Shown here one piece after another: positions 1 through 7,892 of a DNA stretch of 32,636 nt; the first letter of the stretch is position 1; each line of letters opens with the position of its first letter. The stretch is from Ga0074139 sp964515195 (GTDB lineage: Bacteria > Bdellovibrionota > Bdellovibrionia > Bdellovibrionales > Bdellovibrionaceae). A program made the position numbers and the translations under genes. Location: assembly GCA_964515195.1 (NCBI GenBank), contig CAZETK010000038.1, positions 1-32,636 on the forward strand, written 5' to 3'. The notes below the pieces were generated by a model that was given only the letters and a program-made list of their open reading frames with translations, did no database searches and had not been told where the DNA came from.

Positions 1-159
1 AACCTCGTTGGGCTGGTGGGACTGATGAAGTTCATAATCTTCAGCTTCTTTGTGCTACTCACAATAGGCAGAAATACCAGCGGGAGGCTGGGATCAAGAG
101 GCGGTCATAACCGACAGAAGTATCAGCCGGAGTCTGGGGCTAAGCTTACCAATTCATAA
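1..159 (+). CDS. possible C-terminal end of a membrane protein (partial)
   Basis: Frame 1 is open from the window edge to a TAA at 157-159. The translation has a hydrophobic stretch (FIIFSFFVLLTIG) followed by a basic, glycine- and serine-rich tail ending in KLTNS. This could be the last transmembrane helix and cytoplasmic tail of a gene that begins outside the window, or a 44-residue protein starting at ATG 25. I do not recognise the family. The frame is short, so chance openness cannot be excluded. Confidence 0.33.
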   Translation, partial: NLVGLVGLMKFIIFSFFVLLTIGRNTSGRLGSRGGHNRQKYQPESGAKLTNS

Positions 160-212
160 TTTATTAGCCTCCCTCAAACTTACAGCCCCTGATGGCTTTT
201 GCGAGGTGAACG

Positions 213-275
213 ATGGCCACATCTTTGGCGACTTCGCCCCGTGGCACGCTTTGTGAAACTGCTTCTTTCTTATGA
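213..275 (+). CDS. candidate 20-residue leader ORF coupled to the next gene
   Basis: ATG at 213 is preceded by a good Shine-Dalgarno sequence (GAGGTG, 203-208, four bases before the start). The frame reads MATSLATSPRG and ends at TGA 273-275, which overlaps the ATG (272-274) of the downstream secreted-protein gene in an ATGA arrangement. The downstream gene has no ribosome binding site of its own, so translation of this short frame may deliver ribosomes to it. The peptide resembles nothing I know and probably matters as a regulatory or coupling element. Confidence 0.4.
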   Translation: MATSLATSPRGTLCETASFL

Positions 276-964
276 AAACACTCAGCTCATCATTATTGGC
301 CCTAGGTCTTCTATTGGTCGGCTCTTTTGCGCAGGCCTCTTTCTTTTCTAACCTTAGAGATGGGTTCCAGAGGTACTTAACAAAGCAGCAGGCCGAGCGT
401 GAGCTGGTCTCTGAGGACTCAGAAGTCTACGATGCCGCCTCAGACTCGGCAAAAGCCTACGGTGTGGAAGTGATGGTCCGCTCGAGAAAAAATGCCATGG
501 CCGTTTTAGAGGCTCCCGTTACGCCCAATAATGTCCCTGCTGCCAAATGTGTCTACAAGCGAGGATGGATCCAAGTGCCTGGCGCCAATGTGGCCATCAG
601 TCAGTTTGAAATCTGGACCACTTCCCGCGGAAACGCGGACAAAGAGCCCCAAGTGGTCGGCTATCTTAAATTGCGTGAACCTGTAACATTCAAGGATCTC
701 GGCGCGACTTCCATTCCAATGAAAATACGCTCGTTAGGATGGACCACAGATCGCTACTTAACCCCCAAGGGAATCACAGAGACTTCTTATCGAAAAGATG
801 TGGAAATCGGTGGTCAGGTTCTGAACTTAGTGATGAAGCGTACCATTGAGGACATTCATCAACCTGTTGTTACAGCCGAACTCGCATTCTATACAACGGA
901 TGCAGAACCTCGATTAGTCGCCCATTCTTCCTGCCAGACACAGGTAAAATTAAAAAAGCCTTAA
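272..964 (+). CDS. secreted protein of unknown function, 230 aa
   Basis: The product starts with a clear Sec signal peptide: MKTLSSS, a Leu/Gly-rich core, and a probable cut after AQA near residue 22. The mature part is mixed alpha/beta in character, with Cys93 and a second Cys near the C-terminus (SSCQTQ) that could form a disulfide in the periplasm. An in-frame TGA at 254-256 rules out a longer form. There is no good Shine-Dalgarno sequence directly upstream; the 20-residue leader frame ending in ATGA at 272-275 may supply ribosomes. It converges with the next gene, with 13 bases between the stop codons. No domain recognised. Confidence 0.8.
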   Translation: MKTLSSSLLALGLLLVGSFAQASFFSNLRDGFQRYLTKQQAERELVSEDSEVYDAASDSAKAYGVEVMVRSRKNAMAVLEAPVTPNNVPAAKCVYKRGWIQVPGANVAISQFEIWTTSRGNADKEPQVVGYLKLREPVTFKDLGATSIPMKIRSLGWTTDRYLTPKGITETSYRKDVEIGGQVLNLVMKRTIEDIHQPVVTAELAFYTTDAEPRLVAHSSCQTQVKLKKP

Positions 965-977
965 CTCCATCCGCCCT

Positions 978-1544
978 TTACCACAGCTCTAAATCCATCT
1001 GAAGATCAAAAGCTTTCTGGACAGAGTCAGGCACAGGTCCGAGCCTCACCATCTGATCTTTGTCTTCGGATCTTAAGAAAAAGTAGTGGGCCGATGTGTT
1101 TTTGGGGCTCTTCCAAATATCCAGCTCACCCCAATCCTTTTTATCAGCCCGGACTCGCTGAGCGCCTTCGTCGATAATATCTTCGTGGGCTTTCGGAGGT
1201 GTCGCATTGATCACGACAATGGGAATTTGCACGGGCTTTGCCCCACCGGTTTTAAATTCCAAACACTTGCCGGTTTCTTCTAGATGAGCAAGCGACAGAC
1301 TCAAGGTGGGGCAATCCTTTAGGCCTTCAAATGCAGCCCCCTTGGCAGCTCCCTTCTTTGGCCCCCTCACTTCCACTTTTAAAGTGGCGCTGACGGCAGC
1401 CAACTCCAGGCTCACTCGAAACTCCTTAGAAGGAGCGACTATGCGCTTAGGCGATTTTTCAACCACCCTCTTAGGTTGAGCATAACTTGTAGGAGTTGCC
1501 AAGATCACAGCCATTGCGCTTAACAAAAAGATTTCTTTTATCAT
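978..1544 (-). CDS. secreted basic protein of unknown function, 188 aa
   Basis: The N-terminus is a signal peptide (MIKEIFLL, hydrophobic core, likely cut after SYA near residue 22). It is followed by a Lys/Arg/Pro-rich linker (about residues 23-42) and a predicted beta-rich domain containing two cysteines (DCPTL, GKCLEF) that may pair. A Shine-Dalgarno-like AGGA lies about eight bases upstream of the ATG on the minus strand. It sits 54 bases downstream of murJ on the same strand and may be co-transcribed with it. I do not recognise a family; a periplasmic location is inferred from the signal peptide only. Confidence 0.8.
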   Translation of the reverse strand: MIKEIFLLSAMAVILATPTSYAQPKRVVEKSPKRIVAPSKEFRVSLELAAVSATLKVEVRGPKKGAAKGAAFEGLKDCPTLSLSLAHLEETGKCLEFKTGGAKPVQIPIVVINATPPKAHEDIIDEGAQRVRADKKDWGELDIWKSPKNTSAHYFFLRSEDKDQMVRLGPVPDSVQKAFDLQMDLELW

Positions 1545-1598
1545 AGTAAAATCCTAGGGAAAGATACCAAGAACCGTCAATGAAAAATACGGTCAGCA

Positions 1599-3239
1599 CT
1601 ACTTCGATCCCGCTAGTCGCTTACCCACTCGTTGAATTAGAGTATGAACATCATCATGTTTAACAAAGAATGACACAATCAAAAAAAGCCCCACCCCAAG
1701 CGAGCCGACAAAAGTTAATTGTATCAGCCACAAGGGCCACCCCTCAGCTAAGGATGGAAACCATTGCCTTAAAAGTTCTAGCAACTTATGACTGACCCAC
1801 GTCATCATCATCCCCATCACTACAGCCGCGACTAAAGCCTTTAAACACTTCACTCCAAACCGCTTCCACAAAAATGGCGTAAGTAAAAAATTGAACCCCA
1901 AAAGTAACAACATAAAATTCAGACTTGCAGACACAAAGGTAGAAAGGTTCAAGCCCACAAGTCCTCTCCACTCCATCAATCCCGGCGCGATCAAAATATG
2001 AACAAACAATCCGACACCTGCGATCACTGCCGGATACCAAGTGTTTTTAGCCGCATAAAAGGAAGGAGCCAAAACTCGCACCCCGCTTACGGGAATCAGA
2101 GTCATGGCATAAACCTCCACCACCGAAATTACCGCTCTCGAATCCGTTTCCGTAAATCGCCCTCGCTCAAACAGAAGGCGCACAATGGGCTCGGCTAAAA
2201 CATAAAGGCCTACGGCCGCCATTGCGCCAACAAAAAGATTCAAGGACAAAGTCCGTTCGCTTACATCGGACATCTTACCTCGCTCTTGCCGAGCCCAGTG
2301 TTGAGAAAGCACGGGAAGCAACGCTGTTCCCAGGCTGACTGAGATTAAAGACAGGGGGAGTTCTAACAGACGATCAGCCCAATTGATGTACGAAATCGCC
2401 CCTTTGCCTAAGGCGCTGGCAAAACGCATATTCACAATCAAGGTGATCTGCATCAGTGCTAGTCCCATAAGGCCTGGCACCATATTGCGCAGCACTCGAA
2501 GTAAGTCCCGATTTCCCATCTGAAACTGAAATCGTGGAAAATATCCTAACTTGCTCAAGGGACGGATTAAAACCACCATTTGCAAAAAGCCGCCCACTAG
2601 AACTCCCCAAGCCAAGGTGTCTCCCTTAACTGGTAAAATTTCGGGTGGCAGCAGCGTAGAATCAATTAAACTGATATTAAAAAAAAACGGAGCCACCGCA
2701 GGCCAGCCAAAAATTCCATGGGCGTTTAGAATCGCCATATAATAAGCGAACAGACAGATAAAAAACAGAAAGCTAAACATGATCTGAGCCATGCGAACAG
2801 TAAGATCAAAGGCCTCGACCCTTTGCACATAGTCCGCATCCAAAATCAGGCCCAAGATCTGAGGGGCAAAAACAATTCCCCCGACAGTTAAGGTGGTTAG
2901 AAGCATGATCAGAAACAGATGCATAGAGTCCATCAGCAGACGAGCTCTTACCCCCTTTGTCGTCTCATCTTCCACTTGGGCTTCAATATAAATAGGCTGA
3001 AAACTGACGGACAGGGAGCCCTCACCTAACAGGCGTCGAAAAAGATTGGGAAGCTTAAATGCCGCGGTAAAGGCATCGGTGATAGTGCGATCAAAAAGAG
3101 CCCCAAATAACATTTCTCGCACTAAACCCAGGATACGGCTGGAAAATGTGCCAGCCGACATGATCAAAGCCTTTAAAACCACTGAATTTTTTGATGTTTC
3201 GGGTTGTTTTTCTGCTGGATTTTCGTTCTTTTGGCTCAA
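1599..3239 (-). CDS. murJ: MurJ/MviN lipid II flippase
   Basis: MurJ moves lipid II, the peptidoglycan precursor, across the inner membrane. The protein has the family opening (SAGTFSSRILGLVREMLFGALFD), the RRLLGEGSLSVSFQPIY segment equivalent to the conserved loop after helix 2, and about 13-14 hydrophobic helices to the C-terminus. I chose the TTG at 3239 (546 aa) because GAGGAG lies three bases upstream and because longer frames run into the divergent rpsT gene. A start at ATG 3161 is also possible and would remove a polar 26-residue tail. The gene diverges from rpsT with about 75 bases between starts. Family identity is secure; the start is not. Confidence 0.93.
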   Translation of the reverse strand: MSQKNENPAEKQPETSKNSVVLKALIMSAGTFSSRILGLVREMLFGALFDRTITDAFTAAFKLPNLFRRLLGEGSLSVSFQPIYIEAQVEDETTKGVRARLLMDSMHLFLIMLLTTLTVGGIVFAPQILGLILDADYVQRVEAFDLTVRMAQIMFSFLFFICLFAYYMAILNAHGIFGWPAVAPFFFNISLIDSTLLPPEILPVKGDTLAWGVLVGGFLQMVVLIRPLSKLGYFPRFQFQMGNRDLLRVLRNMVPGLMGLALMQITLIVNMRFASALGKGAISYINWADRLLELPLSLISVSLGTALLPVLSQHWARQERGKMSDVSERTLSLNLFVGAMAAVGLYVLAEPIVRLLFERGRFTETDSRAVISVVEVYAMTLIPVSGVRVLAPSFYAAKNTWYPAVIAGVGLFVHILIAPGLMEWRGLVGLNLSTFVSASLNFMLLLLGFNFLLTPFLWKRFGVKCLKALVAAVVMGMMMTWVSHKLLELLRQWFPSLAEGWPLWLIQLTFVGSLGVGLFLIVSFFVKHDDVHTLIQRVGKRLAGSK

Positions 3240-3314
3240 ATGCTCCTCATGGCTCTTGCGGCCCCTGATCAACTGTGTTAAACACCTTAAAAATTGTATT
3301 TTGGAGGAGTCCCC

Positions 3315-3581
3315 TTGGCAAACCATAAGTCAGCCGCAAAAAGAGCCCGTCAGTCTGTAAGACGTAGTAAAGTGAACACGAGCCGTAAGAATACTGTTCG
3401 TACATCTGAGAAGAAGCTGGTGAAAGCCCTTACGAATAAAGAAGTATCGGCACTTCCTGAGCTATTAAAGTCTTTCACAAGCCAGATCATGAAAGCCGCT
3501 CAGCGTGGTGTCTTCAAAAAGCAGATGGCTTCTCGTCGCATTAGCCGCCTTTCTGCCCGCGTTCAAGCTTTGTTAAAGTAA
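3315..3581 (+). CDS. rpsT: 30S ribosomal protein S20
   Basis: The translation from TTG 3315 gives (M)ANHKSAAKRARQS, the signature N-terminus of S20, and 88 residues in total, which is normal for the family. The protein is strongly basic and helical and binds 16S rRNA in the small subunit. The TTG start is supported by GGAGGAG at 3303-3309, five bases upstream; the ATG at 3294 would add seven residues foreign to the family. S20 genes often use a non-AUG start, which in E. coli is linked to autoregulation of translation, so the same may hold here (inference). A hairpin terminator follows at 3647. Confidence 0.97.
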   Translation: MANHKSAAKRARQSVRRSKVNTSRKNTVRTSEKKLVKALTNKEVSALPELLKSFTSQIMKAAQRGVFKKQMASRRISRLSARVQALLK

Positions 3582-3646
3582 TTCATGAGGTCTGTGGCTG
3601 AACCCTTCAGCCGCACAAGCCTTGTGACGTTATGGAAGAAGTTTTT

Positions 3647-3679
3647 AGAGGCCTTACAAAAAGGCCTCTTTTTATTTTT
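3647..3679 (+). terminator. rho-independent terminator of rpsT
   Basis: A perfect 9-bp stem (AGAGGCCTT, 3647-3655, with AAGGCCTCT, 3661-3669) closes a five-base loop and is followed by a T-rich run (TTTTTATTTTT). On the minus strand the stem is followed by A rather than T, so it acts for rpsT and not for the convergent pilZ gene. Confidence 0.88.
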
Positions 3680-3681
3680 GA

Positions 3682-4032
3682 TCACAAGGTTCGACGAGAC
3701 GAAACAAAGGATCGGATCTGTCGTTTCAAGGCAAATTCAATCTCGGTGAAGGCCAGCCCGTGAATCATCACTCCAGCCTGATCAGCTTTATCGAGCGAGC
3801 GCACTTCAGCCCTTAGAGATACAAAGGCCCCTCCGGGGATTTGAAAGTTAACAAGCAAGGGCTCGTTTTCAGTCATAATCATATCCGTAAAGACCGACAT
3901 TCCACCCTCACCAATCTCACCACTCTGAGCGATAAAGTAAGTTCCCTTATACAGAATACCAACGGTTCTTGTGAAGACCCGTCGCGGGAAATTCCGGCGG
4001 AATTTCGGTGCATCAGCAACCGCACTGTTCAT
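3682..4032 (-). CDS. PilZ-domain protein with altered c-di-GMP motif
   Basis: The 116-residue protein is a single PilZ-like domain. The first c-di-GMP-binding motif, RxxxR, is present (Arg18-Arg22 in RRVFTR). The second motif, normally D/N-x-S-x-x-G, reads E-I-G-E-G-G (residues 39-44): Asp/Asn has become Glu and Ser has become Gly. The rest of the barrel (LVNFQIPGG, SLRAEVRSL, GLAFTEIE) fits the family. PilZ proteins of this size usually pass a c-di-GMP signal to motility or secretion systems; the altered motif makes binding doubtful. It is the last gene of the lptE-holA-pilZ run, 31 bases after holA, so it is probably co-transcribed with housekeeping genes. Confidence 0.82.
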   Translation of the reverse strand: MNSAVADAPKFRRNFPRRVFTRTVGILYKGTYFIAQSGEIGEGGMSVFTDMIMTENEPLLVNFQIPGGAFVSLRAEVRSLDKADQAGVMIHGLAFTEIEFALKRQIRSFVSSRRTL

Positions 4033-4063
4033 AGGGATCTAATCGGTTTTCTACAACATCAAC

Positions 4064-5071
4064 TTAAACATGGGCTGGGGTGATCTTAAGAAGCATATTT
4101 TCTAACCACAAAGGGGCCGATACAGGCGACGTCTTAAGGGCCTTATCTGTTTCATTCAGAGTCAGAAGTACCTGCTCTAATCGGCGAATGGACCAAAGGC
4201 CAGCCTGTTTAAGGTAGTTGTTCAGAAAATAGGGTGGCACTTGTACATACTGAGCCAATCTCGCTCCTGTATACCCCAACTCCTGCCCCCGCTTCACACG
4301 AATCAGTATACGCACATGGCGAGCCATTAGGCTTACGATCCCCACTTCCGACTGCCCTTGCTCAAGCAATGAGGCTAGCAACTCGAAAGAACGGATGCGG
4401 TCACCACTGGCGACAGCCTCGGTCCATTGAAAGATGCTCTCTTCCCGCGATTTCGAGACAACACTTTTCACGTCATCGATTTCAATGCGATTCCGGGGGG
4501 AGATGTAATCCTTCAACTTTAAAACTTCAGCTTCAATTTCTAAAAGATGAGAGCCCACTAAACGATGAAGTAAATGATTGGCCTCTTGGGATATCTGCAA
4601 TTCCTCAAGATTTGCAATGTACTGAATCCATGATGGAATCTGATTTTCGTATGGTTTTTTAAATTCAACGCACAGGCCAGTATCACTCAATGTTTTGAAA
4701 ACTTTTTTGCGCTTATCCAAACGTGAGGCTGTTATCACAAACAGCGTGGTATCCACGGGGTTCTTTAAAATTGGATCCAAAGCTTCCCAATCCGCGTCGG
4801 AAAGTTCATGGGCCTCCTTCAAAAAAACTACACGTAGAGGCGCAAAGGTTGGCAGGGTTTCTACGTTATCCCGTACTTTTTCAAGTTCAGCTTCACCGGC
4901 AAAGTAGACAGTGAAGTTGAAGTCTTTCATGTCCTCTTGGACATATTCAGACTTAATTTGATGGAGCGCCTGACGCAAAAGGTAAGGCTCTTCACCCACT
5001 AACAAAACTACATGACTTAAACCACGGGATTGAATCAAGGGGTAAAATTTCTCGGCTTCGACCCACGCCAT
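4064..5071 (-). CDS. holA: DNA polymerase III delta subunit
   Basis: HolA is the clamp-loader subunit that opens the beta sliding clamp at the replication fork. At 335 residues it has the usual length. Visible family features are the N-terminal GEEPYLLRQALHQI segment near residues 27-40, the conserved E-x-E-V-L-K-L-K-D-Y region in the middle domain, and the C-terminal helical collar domain with repeated leucines. The ATG at 5071 follows the lptE stop codon directly (TAAATG), so the two genes are translationally adjacent. lptE and holA are neighbours in many Gram-negative bacteria. Confidence 0.93.
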   Translation of the reverse strand: MAWVEAEKFYPLIQSRGLSHVVLLVGEEPYLLRQALHQIKSEYVQEDMKDFNFTVYFAGEAELEKVRDNVETLPTFAPLRVVFLKEAHELSDADWEALDPILKNPVDTTLFVITASRLDKRKKVFKTLSDTGLCVEFKKPYENQIPSWIQYIANLEELQISQEANHLLHRLVGSHLLEIEAEVLKLKDYISPRNRIEIDDVKSVVSKSREESIFQWTEAVASGDRIRSFELLASLLEQGQSEVGIVSLMARHVRILIRVKRGQELGYTGARLAQYVQVPPYFLNNYLKQAGLWSIRRLEQVLLTLNETDKALKTSPVSAPLWLENMLLKITPAHV

Positions 5072-5653
5072 TTAGAAGTTCTCCGTTAGGCGGTCGTGAG
5101 CTTGTACCATGAGATTTTCAGCTAAAGCTTCAATCGCCCTTCTACGGGCCGACAAATTGTAAAGAGGGTTAACAGTGTTAACACGAGCCACTGTCACCTG
5201 TGGAGCCACATAGGAAGTTTCTCCAACAAAATCACTGGTCCAAATAACTCGGCCCGATTTTTTTTCTAGCATCGTCAACTTGGCTCTCACAATAACCCGA
5301 TAGCTGGTGGCTAAAACCGCGCCATCAGGGAGCAGAGGAGCCTTATCCCCAATCTGCACAGGAGCAGATCCTTTGTAAGTCACTTCTCTGATTTCCCCCT
5401 TAAGAATCGTGGCAGCGCCACCCGGCTTTCGCACAGCAGCGACTTTGTTTCTCTCAATTTCTTGGACCAGAGAGTTCGTAAAGGCCATCTCAATTCCCAC
5501 TTCATGGGTAGAATTTGTGAAAATAGGGACTTCAATCTCTTTATAACCTCCGGGCAAAGAACGACCGACACCACCTAACTTGTAGGCACATCCCGTCAGC
5601 ATTGCCGTCATGACAAAAAGATAAGAGACTAATTTCATTGAAGTCGGTACCAT
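5072..5653 (-). CDS. lptE: LPS-assembly lipoprotein LptE
   Basis: LptE plugs the LptD barrel and helps to place lipopolysaccharide in the outer membrane. The sequence starts with a lipoprotein signal whose lipobox is LTGC (Cys at residue 22 from the first ATG), followed by AYKLGG, typical of LptE. The body contains the family pattern of a conserved EVPIFTN stretch, an IERN segment and a C-terminal helix with RRRAIEALAENL. Two ATGs are possible (5653, or 5638 giving MKLVSYLF); neither has a clear Shine-Dalgarno sequence. The second gives a more normal lipoprotein signal. Only 27 bases separate the first ATG from the divergent aminotransferase gene. Confidence 0.88.
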   Translation of the reverse strand: MVPTSMKLVSYLFVMTAMLTGCAYKLGGVGRSLPGGYKEIEVPIFTNSTHEVGIEMAFTNSLVQEIERNKVAAVRKPGGAATILKGEIREVTYKGSAPVQIGDKAPLLPDGAVLATSYRVIVRAKLTMLEKKSGRVIWTSDFVGETSYVAPQVTVARVNTVNPLYNLSARRRAIEALAENLMVQAHDRLTENF

Positions 5654-5680
5654 GAATGAGTGGAAGTATAGGGGAGAATC

Positions 5681-6858
5681 ATGACCTGGACAAATGAATC
5701 CTTTCAGAAATACCGGCTTATGGCGCCAGGCCCCGTTTCATTGCACCCGGAAGTTCTGTCAGCCCTCAGGCAAGAGATGATTCATCATCGCACTCCCCTT
5801 TTTGATAAGATTTTGAAAAGAACACTTGAAAAACTGAAAAACGTTTTTCAGACCCAAGAGCCTGTTTATATTATCTCGGGCACAGGCAGCAGTGGCATGG
5901 AGGCCTGCCTAGTGAACCTACTCAATCCGCAAGATGAAGTTCTAGCTATCGTCAGCGGAAAGTTCGGTGAGCGCTGGGCTGAAATGGCGGGAGTCTACAA
6001 TTACAAAGTTCACACCNNNNNNNNNNCACCTTATCAGTTTCTTGGGGGGAAGCGGATCAACCCACCGAAGTTGAAAAATTCCTACGAGCCCATCCGCAAG
6101 TCAAAGCCGTACTTTGCCAAGCCTGTGAAACCAGCACGGCTGTTTTGCATCCCATTCAAAAGTTAGGTGATATCATCTCAGAGTTTCCCAATACTTTATT
6201 ACTGGTCGATGGTATCACAGCGGTAGGGGCCATGCCCTTACCCATGGACCAGTGGAAAATTGACGGGCTTGTGGCGGGTTCACAAAAAGCCTTTATGCTT
6301 CCGGCGGGTTTAAGTTTCGTAGCTTTTTCGAAGAAGGCCCAAGGTTTTTTTGAAAACTCACTAACACCTCGCTACTATCTGGATCTTCGAAAAGAAAAAA
6401 CCGCCAACGCCCGAGGTGAAACTTTCTTTTCTTCCTCCGTCACCTTGATCCGTGCCCTTGATGTGGCTTTGGATATTATGCTTAAAACAAGCTTGCAGGA
6501 TTGGCACCGTGAAATCCAACGGCGAGCGGACTTTGTTCACCATATTGCAAAGGCTCTTAACCTGAAAGCGTTTTCCCGCGCCCCAAGCCCTAGTGTAACA
6601 GCCCTTGAATGTCCCGAAGGAATTGATGGGCAAAAATGGCGTGCCCATTTGGAATCCCAATACAATCTGACCGTGATGGGAGGACAAGATCAATTAAAAG
6701 GAAAAGTGATCCGCATCGGGCACATGGGCTATATCACCAAAGAGGATCTGGTGGCTTTGGCTCAAGCGCTTTTTCTTTCTCTTCGAGATTTTGACTTTAA
6801 GCTGCCGCTACACGAAAATGACTTTGAACTTCTGACTCGCCGGGCATTGGATTCGTAA
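5681..6858 (+). CDS. class V aminotransferase, split by an assembly gap
   Basis: A PLP enzyme of the serine-pyruvate / serine-glyoxylate aminotransferase group. Before the gap it shows MAPGPVSLHPEVL, the HHRTPLF motif, and SGTGSSGMEACLVNLL, which binds the PLP phosphate. After it come ETSTAVLHP, LLVDGITAVGAMP (Asp pairs with the PLP ring) and GSQKAFMLPAG (Schiff-base Lys). Ten Ns at 6017-6026 put the halves in different frames. The left end (CACACC) and right start (CACCTTATC) share CACC; merging there restores one frame with normal spacing up to the SWGEA motif and gives about 387 residues, the family length. A strong Shine-Dalgarno sequence (GGGGAGA) lies just before the ATG. It probably pairs with the following dehydrogenase in serine/glycine metabolism. 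Confidence 0.9.
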
Positions 6859-6863
6859 CGCCT

Positions 6864-7835
6864 ATGAAAAAAAAGGTTTTAATCTCAGATTTGTTTTCCT
6901 TCGAGTCACGCCTTTACTTAGAGCGCGAAGGTCCCTTTGAAATCACTCAAGCACCCAACCCTCGACACTTGCCACTAGAGCATTTAATCAACTGTCATGC
7001 CCTTATCATTCGCTCTAAAACAGCTGTCACGAATGATATTTTTGAAAAGGCCCGCAATCTGCAAGTGGTAGTCACCACCACCAGCGGATTTGATCATATA
7101 GATCTCGTCTCGGCGCAAAAGTGGGGGGTTACAGTTATGCACACACCCGATGCCCATCGGGAAAGTGCCGCTCAGTTAACATGGTCCCTCGCACTGGCTG
7201 CGGCCACCAATATTCTTTCCGGGCACTTGCAGATCCACGAAGGAAGGTGGAACCGAGAACTTCTTCGCGGTTTTGAGCTCAACGGCCGCACCTATGGAAT
7301 TTTGGGATTGGGACGAATCGGAAGTCGCGTGGCTGACATGGCCCGGGCTTTCGGCATGAACGTAGTCGCCTATGACCCCTACCAAGAAGGCGAAGCTTTT
7401 AATTCCGTTAGGGCCGAGCGCTTGGGTTTGGAAGAGGTTTTTCACCAGGCTGACATTGTCAGTTGTCACGTTCCTAAAACAACAGAAACACGCCATTTCC
7501 TTCACCGCCATTTATTTCAAGCCCTACCAAAACCGATTGTTCTGATCAACACCTGTCGAGGCTCGATCATTGAGGATTCGGTTCTTGTTGAAGCCCTGGA
7601 AAAAAAGTGGCTACTAGCCGCCGCCCAAGATGTTTTTGAAACAGAACCCTTACCTGCCGATTCCCCTCTAAGGACGGCGCCTAATTTAATTCTGACCCCC
7701 CATATCGGCTCGCAAACTGAAGAGGCCTTGGAAAAAGCGTCTCAGATGGCAGCCCAAAAAGTGGTTCAGTTTTTTCTGAATGGAACAACTTCGGACACCC
7801 TACCTCCCAAAGCGGCCTGGTATCAGGAAGGCTAA
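6864..7835 (+). CDS. D-2-hydroxyacid (phosphoglycerate-type) dehydrogenase
   Basis: NAD-dependent dehydrogenase of the D-isomer-specific 2-hydroxyacid family, 323 residues. The nucleotide-binding motif is GLGRIG at 148-153, with Asp171 after the second strand favouring NAD over NADP. The catalytic triad is visible as Arg232 (NTCRGSIIED), Glu261 (DVFETEP) and His280 (TPHIGSQT). There is no ACT domain, so it is the short form without serine feedback. It starts five bases after the aminotransferase and lacks an obvious ribosome site, which suggests translational coupling. That pairing favours 3-phosphoglycerate dehydrogenase (serA-like) or a glyoxylate/hydroxypyruvate reductase; sequence alone does not decide. 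Confidence 0.88.
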   Translation: MKKKVLISDLFSFESRLYLEREGPFEITQAPNPRHLPLEHLINCHALIIRSKTAVTNDIFEKARNLQVVVTTTSGFDHIDLVSAQKWGVTVMHTPDAHRESAAQLTWSLALAAATNILSGHLQIHEGRWNRELLRGFELNGRTYGILGLGRIGSRVADMARAFGMNVVAYDPYQEGEAFNSVRAERLGLEEVFHQADIVSCHVPKTTETRHFLHRHLFQALPKPIVLINTCRGSIIEDSVLVEALEKKWLLAAAQDVFETEPLPADSPLRTAPNLILTPHIGSQTEEALEKASQMAAQKVVQFFLNGTTSDTLPPKAAWYQEG

Positions 7836-7892
7836 GCGGATCTCCTGCGACTCTCTTAATTATGGCTTATCCTGAAAGACTCTAAATTATTT

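Noticed and set aside
1551..1590. Terminator between murJ and the 188-residue gene
   Set aside because: Only a five-pair stem (ACCGT/ACGGT) with a long loop and no T run.
3240..3326. murJ start at 3326
   Set aside because: It would overlap the divergent rpsT start and ribosome site, and it adds a polar extension without family similarity.
4234..4662. 142-residue open frame opposite holA
   Set aside because: Antisense shadow of a well-recognised gene with no ribosome site.
5681..6166. Aminotransferase as a frameshifted pseudogene
   Set aside because: The frame change coincides exactly with the ten Ns, and joining the flanks at CACC restores one normal gene.
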